Source: an uncultured Bacteroidota bacterium
GTDB taxonomy: Bacteria > Bacteroidota > Bacteroidia > Flavobacteriales > Flavobacteriaceae
NCBI GenBank assembly: GCA_903842575.1
Contig: CAIMMM010000144.1
Location: forward strand, 1 to 64,000
DNA: 64,000 nucleotides
Reading direction: 5' to 3'
The notes beneath the pieces are model-generated. The model searched no databases, was not told where the DNA came from, and saw nothing but the letters and a program-made list of their open reading frames with translations. The position numbers and the translations under genes were made by a program. This document shows positions 45,906 to 54,471 of this stretch, piece by piece (the stretch's first letter is position 1; each line of letters begins with the position of its first letter).

Positions 45906-46649
45906 TTGAAGCAAAATTTACTCCTCTTATCCTTCCTTTTTAGTGCTTACTTTGGCTTTTCACAAACCGAAAAACTGATTCACGGCAAAGTCTTATCCGG
46001 AGAACTTTCTTTGAAGGATATTGACATCGTAAACATGAATTCTAAAATAACAACGTCTACCGATAGCAATGGCAATTTCAGCATTCTTGCCAAAGTAGAT
46101 GACGCCCTTTTTATCCTTTCAAAAGAGCATACCGACATAAAAATTAAGCTGACACAAAAGGAATTGGACAAAAACAATTTGATTATTCCTTTAGAAAAAA
46201 AACCAATTGAACTCGAGGAAGTTGAAATAAATAATAAAATTAAAGTTAGACCCATAATCACTCAAGCCGATTTAGATGCAATAAAACTTGCCAAACAAGC
46301 AAGTCAACCAAAAGTGCTGAATGTTTACACAGGAGAAATTGAAAATGGTATTGATTTTATTCGGCTAGGCAAAGATTTTATCGGCTTATTCAAAAATAAA
46401 GACAAAATCAAAACCAAAAAATCGTTACCTTCAATCGAATTTAAAGATTATATCCACGCTACTTTTAACGAAGATTTCTTTACCAAAAAATTAAAATTAA
46501 ACCCCGATGAGATTGAGTTGTTTCTTTCTTTTTGCGAAGTGGATTCTAAAGCTAAAACAATTGTTGAGCATAAGGATGAATTTGAAACTATGGATTTTTT
46601 AATTTCAAAAAAAGAAGATTTCAAAAAACTAAACAGCTCCAATAAATAA
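45906..46649 (+). CDS. secreted protein with carboxypeptidase-like regulatory domain
   Basis: 247 residues; apparent start TTG 45906, since no ATG precedes the signal peptide (LLLLSFLFSAYFGFSQ). Residues about 20-100 resemble the CarboxypepD regulatory / CNA-B-like beta-sandwich found at the N-terminus of TonB receptors (LIHGKVLSGELSLKDIDIVNM, STDSNGNFSIL). The remaining 140 residues are Lys-rich and lack recognisable domains. It is not a receptor: no plug or barrel follows. Function unknown; small secreted binding role is a guess. Confidence 0.68.
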   Translation: MKQNLLLLSFLFSAYFGFSQTEKLIHGKVLSGELSLKDIDIVNMNSKITTSTDSNGNFSILAKVDDALFILSKEHTDIKIKLTQKELDKNNLIIPLEKKPIELEEVEINNKIKVRPIITQADLDAIKLAKQASQPKVLNVYTGEIENGIDFIRLGKDFIGLFKNKDKIKTKKSLPSIEFKDYIHATFNEDFFTKKLKLNPDEIELFLSFCEVDSKAKTIVEHKDEFETMDFLISKKEDFKKLNSSNK

Positions 46650-46660
46650 CACTTGTTCAT

Positions 46661-46690
46661 TTGTTTCTAAAGATAGTTTGCCTAAATTTG
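46661..46690 (+). promoter_or_regulatory. promoter of the acyl-CoA dehydrogenase gene
   Basis: TTG (46661-46663), 19-base spacer, TAAATTTG (46683-46690), 30 bases before the ATG. Confidence 0.75.
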
Positions 46691-46720
46691 CAAACGTTTT
46701 CGTAAACCAAAACATACCGT

Positions 46721-47899
46721 ATGAAACCAGATTTATTTCAAGCTCCCGATTATTACAACTTAGATGATTTACTAACAGAGGAACATAAATTAGTGCGTGA
46801 TTCCGCTCGTGCATGGGTAAAACGTGAAGTTTCCCCAATCATTGAAGACTATGCACAACGTGCCGAATTCCCTAAACAAATTATCAAAGGTTTGGGAGAA
46901 ATTGGTGGTTTTGGGCCTTATATTCCAGAAGAATATGGTGGTGCCGGTTTAGACCAAATATCCTATGGTTTAATCATGCAAGAAATAGAGCGTGGTGATT
47001 CAGGCGTTCGTTCTACCTCATCGGTGCAATCCTCTTTGGTGATGTATCCGATTTGGAAATTCGGAACCGAAGAGCAACGTCAAAAATATTTGCCGAAATT
47101 AGCCACCGGTGAATTCATGGGCTGTTTCGGATTAACAGAGCCCGATCATGGTTCGAATCCAAGCGGTATGACGACCAACTTCAAAGACATGGGTGACCAT
47201 TATTTGTTGAATGGTGCTAAAATGTGGATCTCCAATGCCCCTTTTGCAGATGTTGCCGTAGTTTGGGCAAAAAACGAAGAAGGAAGAATCCACGGATTAA
47301 TAGTAGAAAGAGGAATGGCAGGATTTACCACGCCAGAAACCCATAATAAATGGTCGCTTCGTGCGTCATCCACTGGAGAATTAATTTTTGATAACGTAAA
47401 AGTTCCAAAAGAAAACCTGATGCCTGGAAAATCGGGATTGGGAGCGCCAATGCAATGTTTGGATTCAGCACGTTACGGAATTGCCTGGGGTGCTATAGGT
47501 GCTGCAATGGATTGTTATGATACGGCTTTGCGCTATGCAAAAGAGCGTATTCAATTTGGTAAACCGATTGCTTCTTTTCAATTGCAACAAAAAAAATTAG
47601 CCGAAATGATTACCGAAATTACCAAGGCACAATTACTCACTTGGCGATTGGGCGTTTTGAGAAATGAAGGAAAAGCTACTACAGCACAAATTTCCATGGC
47701 AAAAAGAAACAACGTAGATATGGCCATTCACATTGCTCGTGAAGCGCGGCAAATGTTAGGCGGAATGGGAATTACAGGAGAATATTCTATTATGCGTCAT
47801 AGTATGAATTTAGAAAGTGTAATTACCTATGAAGGAACTCACGACATTCACTTGTTGATTACAGGCGCTGATATTACAGGAATTTCGGCTTTTAAATAA
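46721..47899 (+). CDS. acyl-CoA dehydrogenase, glutaryl-CoA dehydrogenase-like
   Basis: 392-residue FAD enzyme that oxidises an acyl-CoA thioester. FGLTEPDHGSNPSGM and KMWISNAPFADVAVVWAK are the FAD-binding blocks; catalytic base Glu371 lies in YEGTHDIHLLI, as in glutaryl-CoA dehydrogenases. The N-terminal LDDLLTEEHKLVRDSARAW supports this subgroup. It acts in lysine/tryptophan breakdown or general beta-oxidation. It stands alone with promoter and bidirectional terminator; no electron-transfer flavoprotein gene is adjacent. An isovaleryl- or short-chain acyl-CoA role cannot be excluded. Confidence 0.88.
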   Translation: MKPDLFQAPDYYNLDDLLTEEHKLVRDSARAWVKREVSPIIEDYAQRAEFPKQIIKGLGEIGGFGPYIPEEYGGAGLDQISYGLIMQEIERGDSGVRSTSSVQSSLVMYPIWKFGTEEQRQKYLPKLATGEFMGCFGLTEPDHGSNPSGMTTNFKDMGDHYLLNGAKMWISNAPFADVAVVWAKNEEGRIHGLIVERGMAGFTTPETHNKWSLRASSTGELIFDNVKVPKENLMPGKSGLGAPMQCLDSARYGIAWGAIGAAMDCYDTALRYAKERIQFGKPIASFQLQQKKLAEMITEITKAQLLTWRLGVLRNEGKATTAQISMAKRNNVDMAIHIAREARQMLGGMGITGEYSIMRHSMNLESVITYEGTHDIHLLITGADITGISAFK

Positions 47900-47920
47900 G
47901 TAAAAAAATAAAGATAATTT

Positions 47921-47950
47921 AAAAGCTTCTCAAATTGAGAAGCTTTTTTT
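47921..47950. terminator. bidirectional terminator, acyl-CoA dehydrogenase / ferredoxin
   Basis: AAAGCTTCTC/GAGAAGCTTT stem with a 5-base loop and an A-run/T-run on either side, between convergent genes. Confidence 0.85.
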
Positions 47951-48278
47951 ATTCAGGCGCTAACTCAAGTTCCAATCCATCCAAATCTTGGGTAATATGA
48001 ATTTGGCAACCCAATCGGCTGTTTTCTTTTACGTGAAAGGCTTCCGAAAGCATAGCTTCTTCATCATCATTCTTTTCGGGCATTGCAACTTCATTTAAAA
48101 TATAACATTGACAAGAAGCGCACATGGCCATTCCTCCACAAATCCCTATTGTTCCTTCGGGAGCTAGTTCATACGCACGAACTAATTCCATGATATTCAT
48201 ATTCATGTCGGTTGGTGCTTGTACTTCGTGCTGTACTCCTTCTCGATCCGTAATTTTTATGGTAATGTCTTGAGGCAT
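47949..48278 (-). CDS. 2Fe-2S ferredoxin, adrenodoxin type
   Basis: 109-residue electron carrier. The cluster ligands are Cys47, Cys53, Cys56 (CGGMAMCASC) and Cys91 (RLGCQI), the C-x5-C-x2-C...C pattern of adrenodoxin/ISC-type ferredoxins. It lies 20 bases after nifU-like and downstream of the Mrp gene, so it is part of an iron-sulfur unit and probably gives electrons to Fe-S assembly. Its end meets the terminator at 47921. Confidence 0.92.
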   Translation of the reverse strand: MPQDITIKITDREGVQHEVQAPTDMNMNIMELVRAYELAPEGTIGICGGMAMCASCQCYILNEVAMPEKNDDEEAMLSEAFHVKENSRLGCQIHITQDLDGLELELAPE

Positions 48279-48298
48279 TTTATAGGATACAAAAATTA

Positions 48299-48538
48299 TT
48301 AAGCAATATTTTCAACGGTTTCTATTTGTGGCGCATACCTTTTTATAGTGGTTTCTACACCTGCTTTTAATGTCATTTGGTTGACGCTACAGTCTGTACA
48401 AGCCCCTTTAAAACGCACTTTTACATGTTTTTTATCTTCTATTGAAACCAAAGAAATATCACCACCGTCTGAATTTAAAAACGGTCTGATTTCTTCTAAT
48501 GCTTTTTCGATGTTTAAGGTCAATTCTTCGTTTGTCAT
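48299..48538 (-). CDS. NifU C-terminal domain iron-sulfur scaffold protein
   Basis: 79 residues; the NifU-type domain only. The CxxC pair is Cys47 and Cys50 (GACTDCSVNQMTLK), which carries a labile Fe-S cluster for transfer. LNSDGGDISLVSIEDKKHVKVRFKG is the usual NfuA/NifU body. It starts 1 base after the Mrp stop and is followed by ferredoxin, forming an Fe-S maturation operon. No IscU-like domain is fused. Confidence 0.92.
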   Translation of the reverse strand: MTNEELTLNIEKALEEIRPFLNSDGGDISLVSIEDKKHVKVRFKGACTDCSVNQMTLKAGVETTIKRYAPQIETVENIA

Positions 48539-48539
48539 T

Positions 48540-49673
48540 TTACTTTCCTTCTACAGCAGCACATCCAGCCATTGTTGTTATTTTGATAGCTTCCGTTGGC
48601 GCAAGAGTTTCATTTCTTTTCACCGTTTCTGCTACGACATTCCGTGTGATTTCTTCAAAGACTTTTTCTAAAGGCGAAGCTGTTTGCAATGCTGCCGGCC
48701 GGCCGTAATCTCCTGCTTCGCGAATGCTTTGTACTAAGGGTACTTCTCCTAAAAAAGGAACTCCTAAATCTTCTGCAAGATTTTTTGCGCCTTCTTTTCC
48801 AAAAATATAATATTTGTTATTCGGTAATTCTTCGGGGGTGAAATAGGCCATGTTTTCAATAATTCCTAATACCGGAACATTGATGCTTTCCGACATAAAC
48901 ATGGAAACGCCTTTTTTGGCATCGGATAAAGCCACTGCTTGCGGGGTACTCACTATAACTGCTCCTGTTATGGGTAATGATTGCATAATGGACAAATGAA
49001 TATCACCTGTTCCTGGCGGCAAATCGATTAGCATAAAATCCAATTCGCCCCAATCGGCATCAAAAATCATTTGGTTTAAAGCTTTAGAAGCCATAGGTCC
49101 ACGCCAAATTACTGCCTGACTTGGTGCTGTAAAGAACCCAATGGAAAGTATTTTAATCTCATAACTTTCAACGGGTTTCATTTTGGATTTTCCGTTGACT
49201 TCAATAGAAATTGGTTTTTCGTTTTCAACGTCAAACATGATGGGCATGGATGGCCCATAAATATCGGCATCCAAAACACCTACTGAAAAGCCCATTTTTG
49301 CTAACGTTACAGCCAAGTTTGCTGTCACGGTAGATTTTCCAACACCACCTTTTCCAGAAGCTATGGCTATTATATTTCTCATTCCGGGAATGGCTTTCCC
49401 TTTTATTTGATTCGGGTTTTCTGCCGCTTCTACTTTGATATTCACTTTTACCTTTGCTTCAGGAGAAAATTGTTCATGTATAAGTTTTTTAATATCGTCT
49501 TCAGCTCGTTTTTTGATATGCATAGCGGGTGTATGCAATACCAAATCCACTACCACTTCATCTCCAAAAGTAAGCACATTGGTAACGGCGCCACTTTCCA
49601 CCATATTTTTTCCTTCGCCAGCAATAGTTATGGTTTCTAATGCTTTGAGAATTTCTTTTCTATCTAATTTCAT
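48540..49673 (-). CDS. Mrp/ApbC (NBP35-family) iron-sulfur carrier ATPase
   Basis: 377 residues. An N-terminal MIP18/DUF59 domain (1-80) precedes the P-loop NTPase domain with deviant Walker A SGKGGVGKST (107-115) and LDADIYGPSMP. Mrp binds and delivers Fe-S clusters. The position where most ApbC/Mrp proteins have the bridging CxxC (NM-F-CPHC-) reads IENMAYFTPEELPNNKYYIFG, so the Cys pair is missing; this is the form found in Bacteroidota. Cys residues remain near the C-terminus (MAGCAAVEGK). It heads the unit with NifU-like and ferredoxin genes. Confidence 0.92.
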   Translation of the reverse strand: MKLDRKEILKALETITIAGEGKNMVESGAVTNVLTFGDEVVVDLVLHTPAMHIKKRAEDDIKKLIHEQFSPEAKVKVNIKVEAAENPNQIKGKAIPGMRNIIAIASGKGGVGKSTVTANLAVTLAKMGFSVGVLDADIYGPSMPIMFDVENEKPISIEVNGKSKMKPVESYEIKILSIGFFTAPSQAVIWRGPMASKALNQMIFDADWGELDFMLIDLPPGTGDIHLSIMQSLPITGAVIVSTPQAVALSDAKKGVSMFMSESINVPVLGIIENMAYFTPEELPNNKYYIFGKEGAKNLAEDLGVPFLGEVPLVQSIREAGDYGRPAALQTASPLEKVFEEITRNVVAETVKRNETLAPTEAIKITTMAGCAAVEGK

Positions 49674-49746
49674 CTCGTATATGTACTATTAACCATTGAT
49701 GGATTATAGCGATTTAATTATATTTATTTAAACTAATTTTAGATTG

Positions 49747-49775
49747 CAAAGATAATAGGAATTGTTATGAAACAA
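49747..49775 (-). promoter_or_regulatory. promoter of the Mrp-NifU-ferredoxin operon
   Basis: Minus-strand TTG (49773-49775), 18-base spacer and TATCTTTG (49747-49754). Leader of about 70 bases. Confidence 0.7.
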
Positions 49776-49851
49776 TAGGGAAAGGATTGAAAATGTTTTA
49801 GAAAATATGAAGGAAGATTGCTTCACCTGTTCGCTGCACTCGTATAATTAT

Positions 49852-50175
49852 TTACATATTCATTTTTGGCATCCAAAAGTGTTTTTCAAAATCTATAATT
49901 TGATTATCAACTACAACAACTCCCTCATTTTCTAAAAGTTGCTGCATTAAATTAGTACCATCAAAATGGTGTTTTCCTGTCAATAATCCTTTTCGGTTGA
50001 CTACTCGGTGAGCGGGAACATCTTCCATATTATGACAAGAATTCATTGCCCAACCTACCATTCTAGCAGAGCGAGCGGTTCCCAATGCTTTGGCAATGGC
50101 ACCATAGGATGTGACTTTTCCTTCTGGAATTTGTCGTGCTATTTTATATACTCTTTCAAAGAAATTGTCTTCCAT
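49852..50175 (-). CDS. alkyltransferase-like protein (ATL), MGMT family
   Basis: 107 residues, equal to the C-terminal DNA-binding domain of O6-alkylguanine-DNA methyltransferase. The active-site PCHR is replaced: VPAHRVVN at about residues 53-60, with Ala55 in place of the acceptor Cys. ATL proteins bind alkylated guanine and hand it to nucleotide-excision repair instead of reversing it. GKVTSYGAIAKALGTARSARMVGWAM is the helix-turn-helix and Arg finger region. It follows the LysE-type gene by 1 base. Confidence 0.88.
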   Translation of the reverse strand: MEDNFFERVYKIARQIPEGKVTSYGAIAKALGTARSARMVGWAMNSCHNMEDVPAHRVVNRKGLLTGKHHFDGTNLMQQLLENEGVVVVDNQIIDFEKHFWMPKMNM

Positions 50176-50176
50176 A

Positions 50177-50812
50177 TTAATAATAATATTTCAAAACATT
50201 GACTAAGGTAATCAAAGCAACAATTCCTGTAATAATCCCGATAATAGCATTCATATTGCTTACAAAATAATCGGTTTTTGATTTCATTCGGTTGAAGAAA
50301 ACCACGTAACAATAAAAAACAAGGAAAGACCCGAAAACTGTTCCGAAAACAAAATTAAAAATAGAAAAAGTGTCAAATGAAAAAATCTTAAACGAAGCTA
50401 AAGTTACACTAACAAATACATAATAAGGTATTGGAAAAAAGTTAATAGCTGAAATCAACATGCCGATGAAGAAACGACTTTTTTTGCTTTTAATATGAAG
50501 TGCGGTATCGTGTGTAGAAATTGGTTTTTTAGCAAATCCTAAAAAATAAACAGACAGTGCAGTGAAAATAATTAAACCAATCTCGCGAAGTAAAACAACA
50601 ACTTCATTATGTTTATTAATATATTGCGCAAAGAGCAGTGAAATATAGGTTTGAAAAAAAATAATAACCAAGGCACCAAAAACAAAAAGCATGGCGCGAT
50701 TTCTACCATCGTTTACGCTAGTTTTTGCTGCGGTCATATTAATTAATCCCGGAGGAAAAATTCCAATAACAGCTGCCGTAAAGCCAGATAAAAAGGAAAT
50801 AAAAAAAGTCAT
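50177..50812 (-). CDS. LysE-family amino acid exporter
   Basis: 211-residue membrane protein with about six hydrophobic helices. FLSGFTAAVIGIFPPGLINMTAAKTSVNDGRNRAM at the N-terminus is typical of LysE/RhtB exporters (conserved PGP-like loop before helix 2). It would export amino acids or related small molecules from the cytoplasm. It lies directly between trmB and the ATL gene with no gaps, so the three are cotranscribed. Confidence 0.85.
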   Translation of the reverse strand: MTFFISFLSGFTAAVIGIFPPGLINMTAAKTSVNDGRNRAMLFVFGALVIIFFQTYISLLFAQYINKHNEVVVLLREIGLIIFTALSVYFLGFAKKPISTHDTALHIKSKKSRFFIGMLISAINFFPIPYYVFVSVTLASFKIFSFDTFSIFNFVFGTVFGSFLVFYCYVVFFNRMKSKTDYFVSNMNAIIGIITGIVALITLVNVLKYYY

Positions 50813-51487
50813 TTATTTGATTTTGAAACGAATATAAGTAATTGCTTTGTTTATTTCTAAATATTGGTTCTCATAAAATGTTTGAATGGCCGTAACTTCT
50901 TCTGGGGAACCTTCATTTTTATATACATTATGATTAGCATAAAGAACTTCATGCCCTTCGCCGTGAAGTAATCCTAAGGTATAACCGTGCATAAATTCAC
51001 TATCCGTTTTTAGGTTGACAATTCCATCGGGTTTTAGAATTTTTTTATACAATTGCAAAAACTCCGAGTTGGTCATTCGGTGTTTGGTGCGCTTGTATTT
51101 TATTTGCGGATCGGGGAACGTAATCCAAATTTCGTCTACTTCATTTTTACCAAACACATAGTCAATTAACTCTATTTGTGTTCGGACAAACGCCACATTA
51201 TGCATTCCGGTTTCGGTAGCGGTTTTTGCACCACGCCAAAAACGAGCGCCTTTTATATCAATTCCGACAAAGTTTTTATTTGGATGTTTTTCAGCCAAAC
51301 CAATCGAATACTCACCTTTCCCGCAACCTAATTCTAAAATTAACGGATGTTCATTTTTGAAAAAATTGGAATTCCATTTGCCCTTTAAAGGAAATTCTCC
51401 TGAAACTACTTCTTCTCTCGTTGGTTGGAAAACATTCGTAAATGTTTCGTTTTCTTTAAATCGTATTAATTTATTCTTACTTCCCAC
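50813..51487 (-). CDS. trmB: tRNA (guanine-46-N7)-methyltransferase
   Basis: 224 residues. SAM motif LELGCGKGEYSIGLA (about 52-66) and the TrmB catalytic block WITFPDPQIKYKRTKHRM (about 121-138). It adds m7G46 in the variable loop of tRNAs. It is the first gene of the trmB-LysE-ATL unit, with the next start immediately after its stop. Confidence 0.95.
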   Translation of the reverse strand: MGSKNKLIRFKENETFTNVFQPTREEVVSGEFPLKGKWNSNFFKNEHPLILELGCGKGEYSIGLAEKHPNKNFVGIDIKGARFWRGAKTATETGMHNVAFVRTQIELIDYVFGKNEVDEIWITFPDPQIKYKRTKHRMTNSEFLQLYKKILKPDGIVNLKTDSEFMHGYTLGLLHGEGHEVLYANHNVYKNEGSPEEVTAIQTFYENQYLEINKAITYIRFKIK

Positions 51488-51574
51488 AAATTTAATTTTT
51501 TGGTAAAATTAAGGAAATATAAAACAAGACAAATGTTTTTACATTGCAACTTGATAATTATGTAAATTCACCTC

Positions 51575-52639
51575 ATGGAATCACCAAAAAAGAACATACT
51601 CGTTGCGCCATTAAATTGGGGTTTAGGCCATGCCACCCGTTGTATTCCTATTGTTAGAGAGCTTGAAAAAAATGGATATTTTCCTATTTTGGCTTCCGAT
51701 GGAGTGGCATTAAAAATGCTTCAAAAAGAATTTCCTCATTTGTTAACCTTGGAATTGCCTTCCTATAATATTGAATACGCTAAGAAAGGAGAAGACTTTA
51801 AATGGAAATTGATAAAAAATAGCCCCAAAATGATTGAGGCAATTTTTCAAGAAAAGAAAATGGTGAAGCAGTGGGTAATCGATTTTAAACTACATGGCAT
51901 TATTTCGGATAATCGATTGGGTGTGTACAGCAAAAAAGTTCCAAGTGTTTTTATTACCCATCAATTGAATGTTTTGTCGGGGAAAACTACTTGGATTTCA
52001 AGTAAACTACACCAACATTTTATCAAAAAATATACTGAGTGTTGGGTTCCCGATTTCATAGAAATACCTAATTTGACTGGTAAATTGGGCCACTTGAAGA
52101 ACACTAATTTAAACCTCAACTATATTGGTCCCTTAAGCCGATTGGAAAAAAAAGAATTGCCAATAAAATATGATTTGATGGTGCTGCTTTCTGGTCCAGA
52201 ACCACAACGAACTTTATTGGAACAAAAATTAAAAAACGATGTGAAACTCTTTCAAGGAAAGGTCGTTTTTATAAAAGGCATTCTGGAAGAAAAACAAAAA
52301 ATGGAGCAATTTGAAAATTGTACTTATTACAATTTCATGACTTCTGCGGAACTTGAACAGACGTTTAATGAAAGTGAAAAGATATTGTGCCGCTCGGGAT
52401 ATACAACGGTTATGGATTTAGCAAAACTCCATAAAAAAGCGTTTTTTATTCCAACTCCAGGACAATTTGAACAAGAATATTTAGCCAAAAAATATAGAAA
52501 AGATGGATTAGTCCCATTTGCAAATCAAGATGATTTTAAAATTGAAAATCTTTATGAAATTCCATTATATAAAGGATTACCACAAAGTAAAAATGAAATA
52601 GATTGGAAGCAATTATTCTTGCTTTTCAAGAGTGAATGA
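51575..52639 (+). CDS. MurG/GT28-like glycosyltransferase
   Basis: 354 residues; a GT-B glycosyltransferase. The N-terminal block ILVAPLNWGLGHATRCIPIVREL has the GxGH glycine loop, and the C-terminal CRSGYTTVMDLAKLHKKAFFIPTPGQFEQEYLAKK is the nucleotide-sugar site typical of the GT28 / UDP-glycosyltransferase group (RxGYxT, PTPGQxEQ). The substrate is unknown; not peptidoglycan MurG itself. It is divergent from trmB and its 3' end overlaps the convergent kinase gene by 27 bases. Confidence 0.82.
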   Translation: MESPKKNILVAPLNWGLGHATRCIPIVRELEKNGYFPILASDGVALKMLQKEFPHLLTLELPSYNIEYAKKGEDFKWKLIKNSPKMIEAIFQEKKMVKQWVIDFKLHGIISDNRLGVYSKKVPSVFITHQLNVLSGKTTWISSKLHQHFIKKYTECWVPDFIEIPNLTGKLGHLKNTNLNLNYIGPLSRLEKKELPIKYDLMVLLSGPEPQRTLLEQKLKNDVKLFQGKVVFIKGILEEKQKMEQFENCTYYNFMTSAELEQTFNESEKILCRSGYTTVMDLAKLHKKAFFIPTPGQFEQEYLAKKYRKDGLVPFANQDDFKIENLYEIPLYKGLPQSKNEIDWKQLFLLFKSE

Positions 52640-53656
52640 AAATTCGGAACCTTTTCCAAATTCACTTTCAATATAAATTTTTTCTTGGTGGGCTTCTATG
52701 ATATGCTTTACAATAGAAAGCCCAAGTCCGGAACCTCCTTCACTTCGAGCGCCACTTTTGTCTACTCGAAAAAAGCGTTCAAACAATCGGGGGATATTGT
52801 GCTTTTCAATTCCTTCTCCATTATCTCGAATGCGAACAATGATTTTATTCTTGACTAAATCCTCAATGGTAACTTCAGTAGTTCCATTTTCTTTTCCATA
52901 TTTGATGGAATTCATGATTAAATTGGTCAATATTTGTTGGATTTTTTCTTTGTCAGCAAAAACCTTTATGGGTTTAGTATATTTCCTATCGAACATTAGA
53001 ATAATATTTTTTTTATCGGCTTTCATTTCGAGCAAATCAAAAACATTTTGAATTAAATCAACAATGTCAAAATTTGAAAAATCAAGATTTAAATCACCGA
53101 TTTCAAGCTTGGTTATCATATCTAAATCTTCCACGATATAAATCAATCTTTCCACACCTTTTTCAGCTCTTTCAAGGTATTTTTTTCTAATTTTTTTATC
53201 ATCCATAGCCCCATCCAAGAGAGTAGAAAGGTAACCTTGAACAGTAAATAAGGGTGTTTTTAATTCGTGTGAAACATTACCAAGAAATTCTCGACGGTAT
53301 TCTTCCCGTACCTTAAGTGTTTCTATTTCTAATTTTTTGTCAGTAGCAAATTTCTTAACCTCTTTAGTCAAAGTCGCCATGTCTGTAGTAATAGGCTGGC
53401 TTCTAAAAGAACTAGACTCTAAAAGCGAGACGTCGTCATATATTTTTTTTACACCTCTATAAATGAATCGTTCAACACGATACTGTATAACAAAAAAAGA
53501 AAAAATATAAATTGAAGTTGCAAAAGTTAAACAGAAAAACAATGATAATTGTCTAAAAAAGTATAGGTATATTACCAAAAACCCTAGAGAATACAAGGTA
53601 ATATATAATGCGGAAATCGATGCAAAACCGTATGTTTTTTTATAGTTTATTGACAT
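52613..53656 (-). CDS. membrane sensor histidine kinase, PhoR-like
   Basis: 347 residues. Two N-terminal transmembrane helices (about 12-58) with a very short periplasmic loop, then HisKA with phospho-acceptor His130 (GNVSHELKTPL) and the HATPase domain: N-box NLIMNSIKYGKENG, G1 DNGEGI, F-box RLFERFFRVD and G2 GGSGLGLSIV. No PAS domain is seen. Lacking a large sensor domain, it probably senses through membrane partners, as PhoR does. It begins immediately after the response regulator stop (TAAATG). The tail overlaps the convergent glycosyltransferase by 27 bases. Confidence 0.92.
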   Translation of the reverse strand: MSINYKKTYGFASISALYITLYSLGFLVIYLYFFRQLSLFFCLTFATSIYIFSFFVIQYRVERFIYRGVKKIYDDVSLLESSSFRSQPITTDMATLTKEVKKFATDKKLEIETLKVREEYRREFLGNVSHELKTPLFTVQGYLSTLLDGAMDDKKIRKKYLERAEKGVERLIYIVEDLDMITKLEIGDLNLDFSNFDIVDLIQNVFDLLEMKADKKNIILMFDRKYTKPIKVFADKEKIQQILTNLIMNSIKYGKENGTTEVTIEDLVKNKIIVRIRDNGEGIEKHNIPRLFERFFRVDKSGARSEGGSGLGLSIVKHIIEAHQEKIYIESEFGKGSEFSFTLEKQE

Positions 53657-54340
53657 TTACACTTCAATCTTATAACCAATTCCTTTAATGGTTTTGAATA
53701 AATCATCTCCTATTTTTTCACGAAGTTTTCTAATGTGAACATCAATGGTTCTTCCCCCTACAACAACTTCATTCCCCCAAACTTTATCCAGAATTTCTTC
53801 TCTTTTAAATACTTTACCCGGTTTTGAAGCCAGTAAATAGAACAATTCAAATTCTTTTCGTGGGAGACGAATTTCTACTCCATCTTTCACAATTTTATAT
53901 TCTTCCCGATTGATTTCTATTCCCGACACATTGAGTGTTTCGGAATTTTGCTCTTCTGATTTTAATCGTCGTAACAATGCTTTTACTTTACTAACCAATA
54001 ATTTTGGTTTGATGGGCTTTGTAATGTAATCATCGGCGCCAGCATCAAACCCAGCAACTTGAGAGTAGTCTTCACTTCTTGCTGTTAAAAAAGTAATAAT
54101 AACATTGCTCAACTCTGGTATTTTTCTAATATTTTCACAAGCTTCCATGCCATCCATTTCAGGCATCATGACATCCATAATTATTAGTTGTGGCAATTCT
54201 TTTTTAGCTTTAATAATGGCTTCTTTTCCATTAGAAGCAGTAACAATTTGATAGCCTTCTTGGGAGAGATTGTACCCTACTATTTCTAGAACATCTTGCT
54301 CATCATCGACCAATAAAATTTTTATGTTTTTTTTTTTCAT
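53657..54340 (-). CDS. OmpR/PhoB-family response regulator
   Basis: 227 residues; start moved to ATG 54340 (MKKKNIKILLVDDEQ), 16 codons inside the longest frame, to fit the family. The receiver domain has Asp12/Asp13, phospho-acceptor Asp56 (IIMDVMMP) and the Thr/Lys switch, and the winged-helix DNA-binding domain ends with GGRTIDVHIRKLREKIGDDLFKTIKGIGYKIEV. Coupled to the PhoR-like kinase downstream. It is divergent from the TonB-dependent receptor, whose promoter region it shares, so it may control that gene. An A11 tract follows the start codon. Confidence 0.93.
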   Translation of the reverse strand: MKKKNIKILLVDDEQDVLEIVGYNLSQEGYQIVTASNGKEAIIKAKKELPQLIIMDVMMPEMDGMEACENIRKIPELSNVIITFLTARSEDYSQVAGFDAGADDYITKPIKPKLLVSKVKALLRRLKSEEQNSETLNVSGIEINREEYKIVKDGVEIRLPRKEFELFYLLASKPGKVFKREEILDKVWGNEVVVGGRTIDVHIRKLREKIGDDLFKTIKGIGYKIEV

Positions 54341-54402
54341 GTGGGACACTATTAGGTGTTTCGGGATGTAAAGGTAAAGATAATACAAAACGAAACCACT
54401 TC

Positions 54403-54467
54403 TTAACTATTATTTAATGTGTTAACCATTTGATAAAGATTTATGTACCAAATGCTAATGTACAAAT
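54403..54467. promoter_or_regulatory. candidate operator repeats between response regulator and receptor
   Basis: TTAACTAT (54403) and TTAACCAT (54422) are 19 bases apart, and TGTACCAAAT (54444) and TGTACAAAT (54459) are 15 apart. They lie upstream of the receptor promoter in the divergent gap of 181 bases. Whether the response regulator binds them is inference. Confidence 0.4.
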
Positions 54468-54471
54468 AACC

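Noticed and set aside
54341-54388. N-terminal extension of the response regulator
   Set aside because: Receiver domains start with KILLVDDE; the 16 extra residues lie in the divergent control region.
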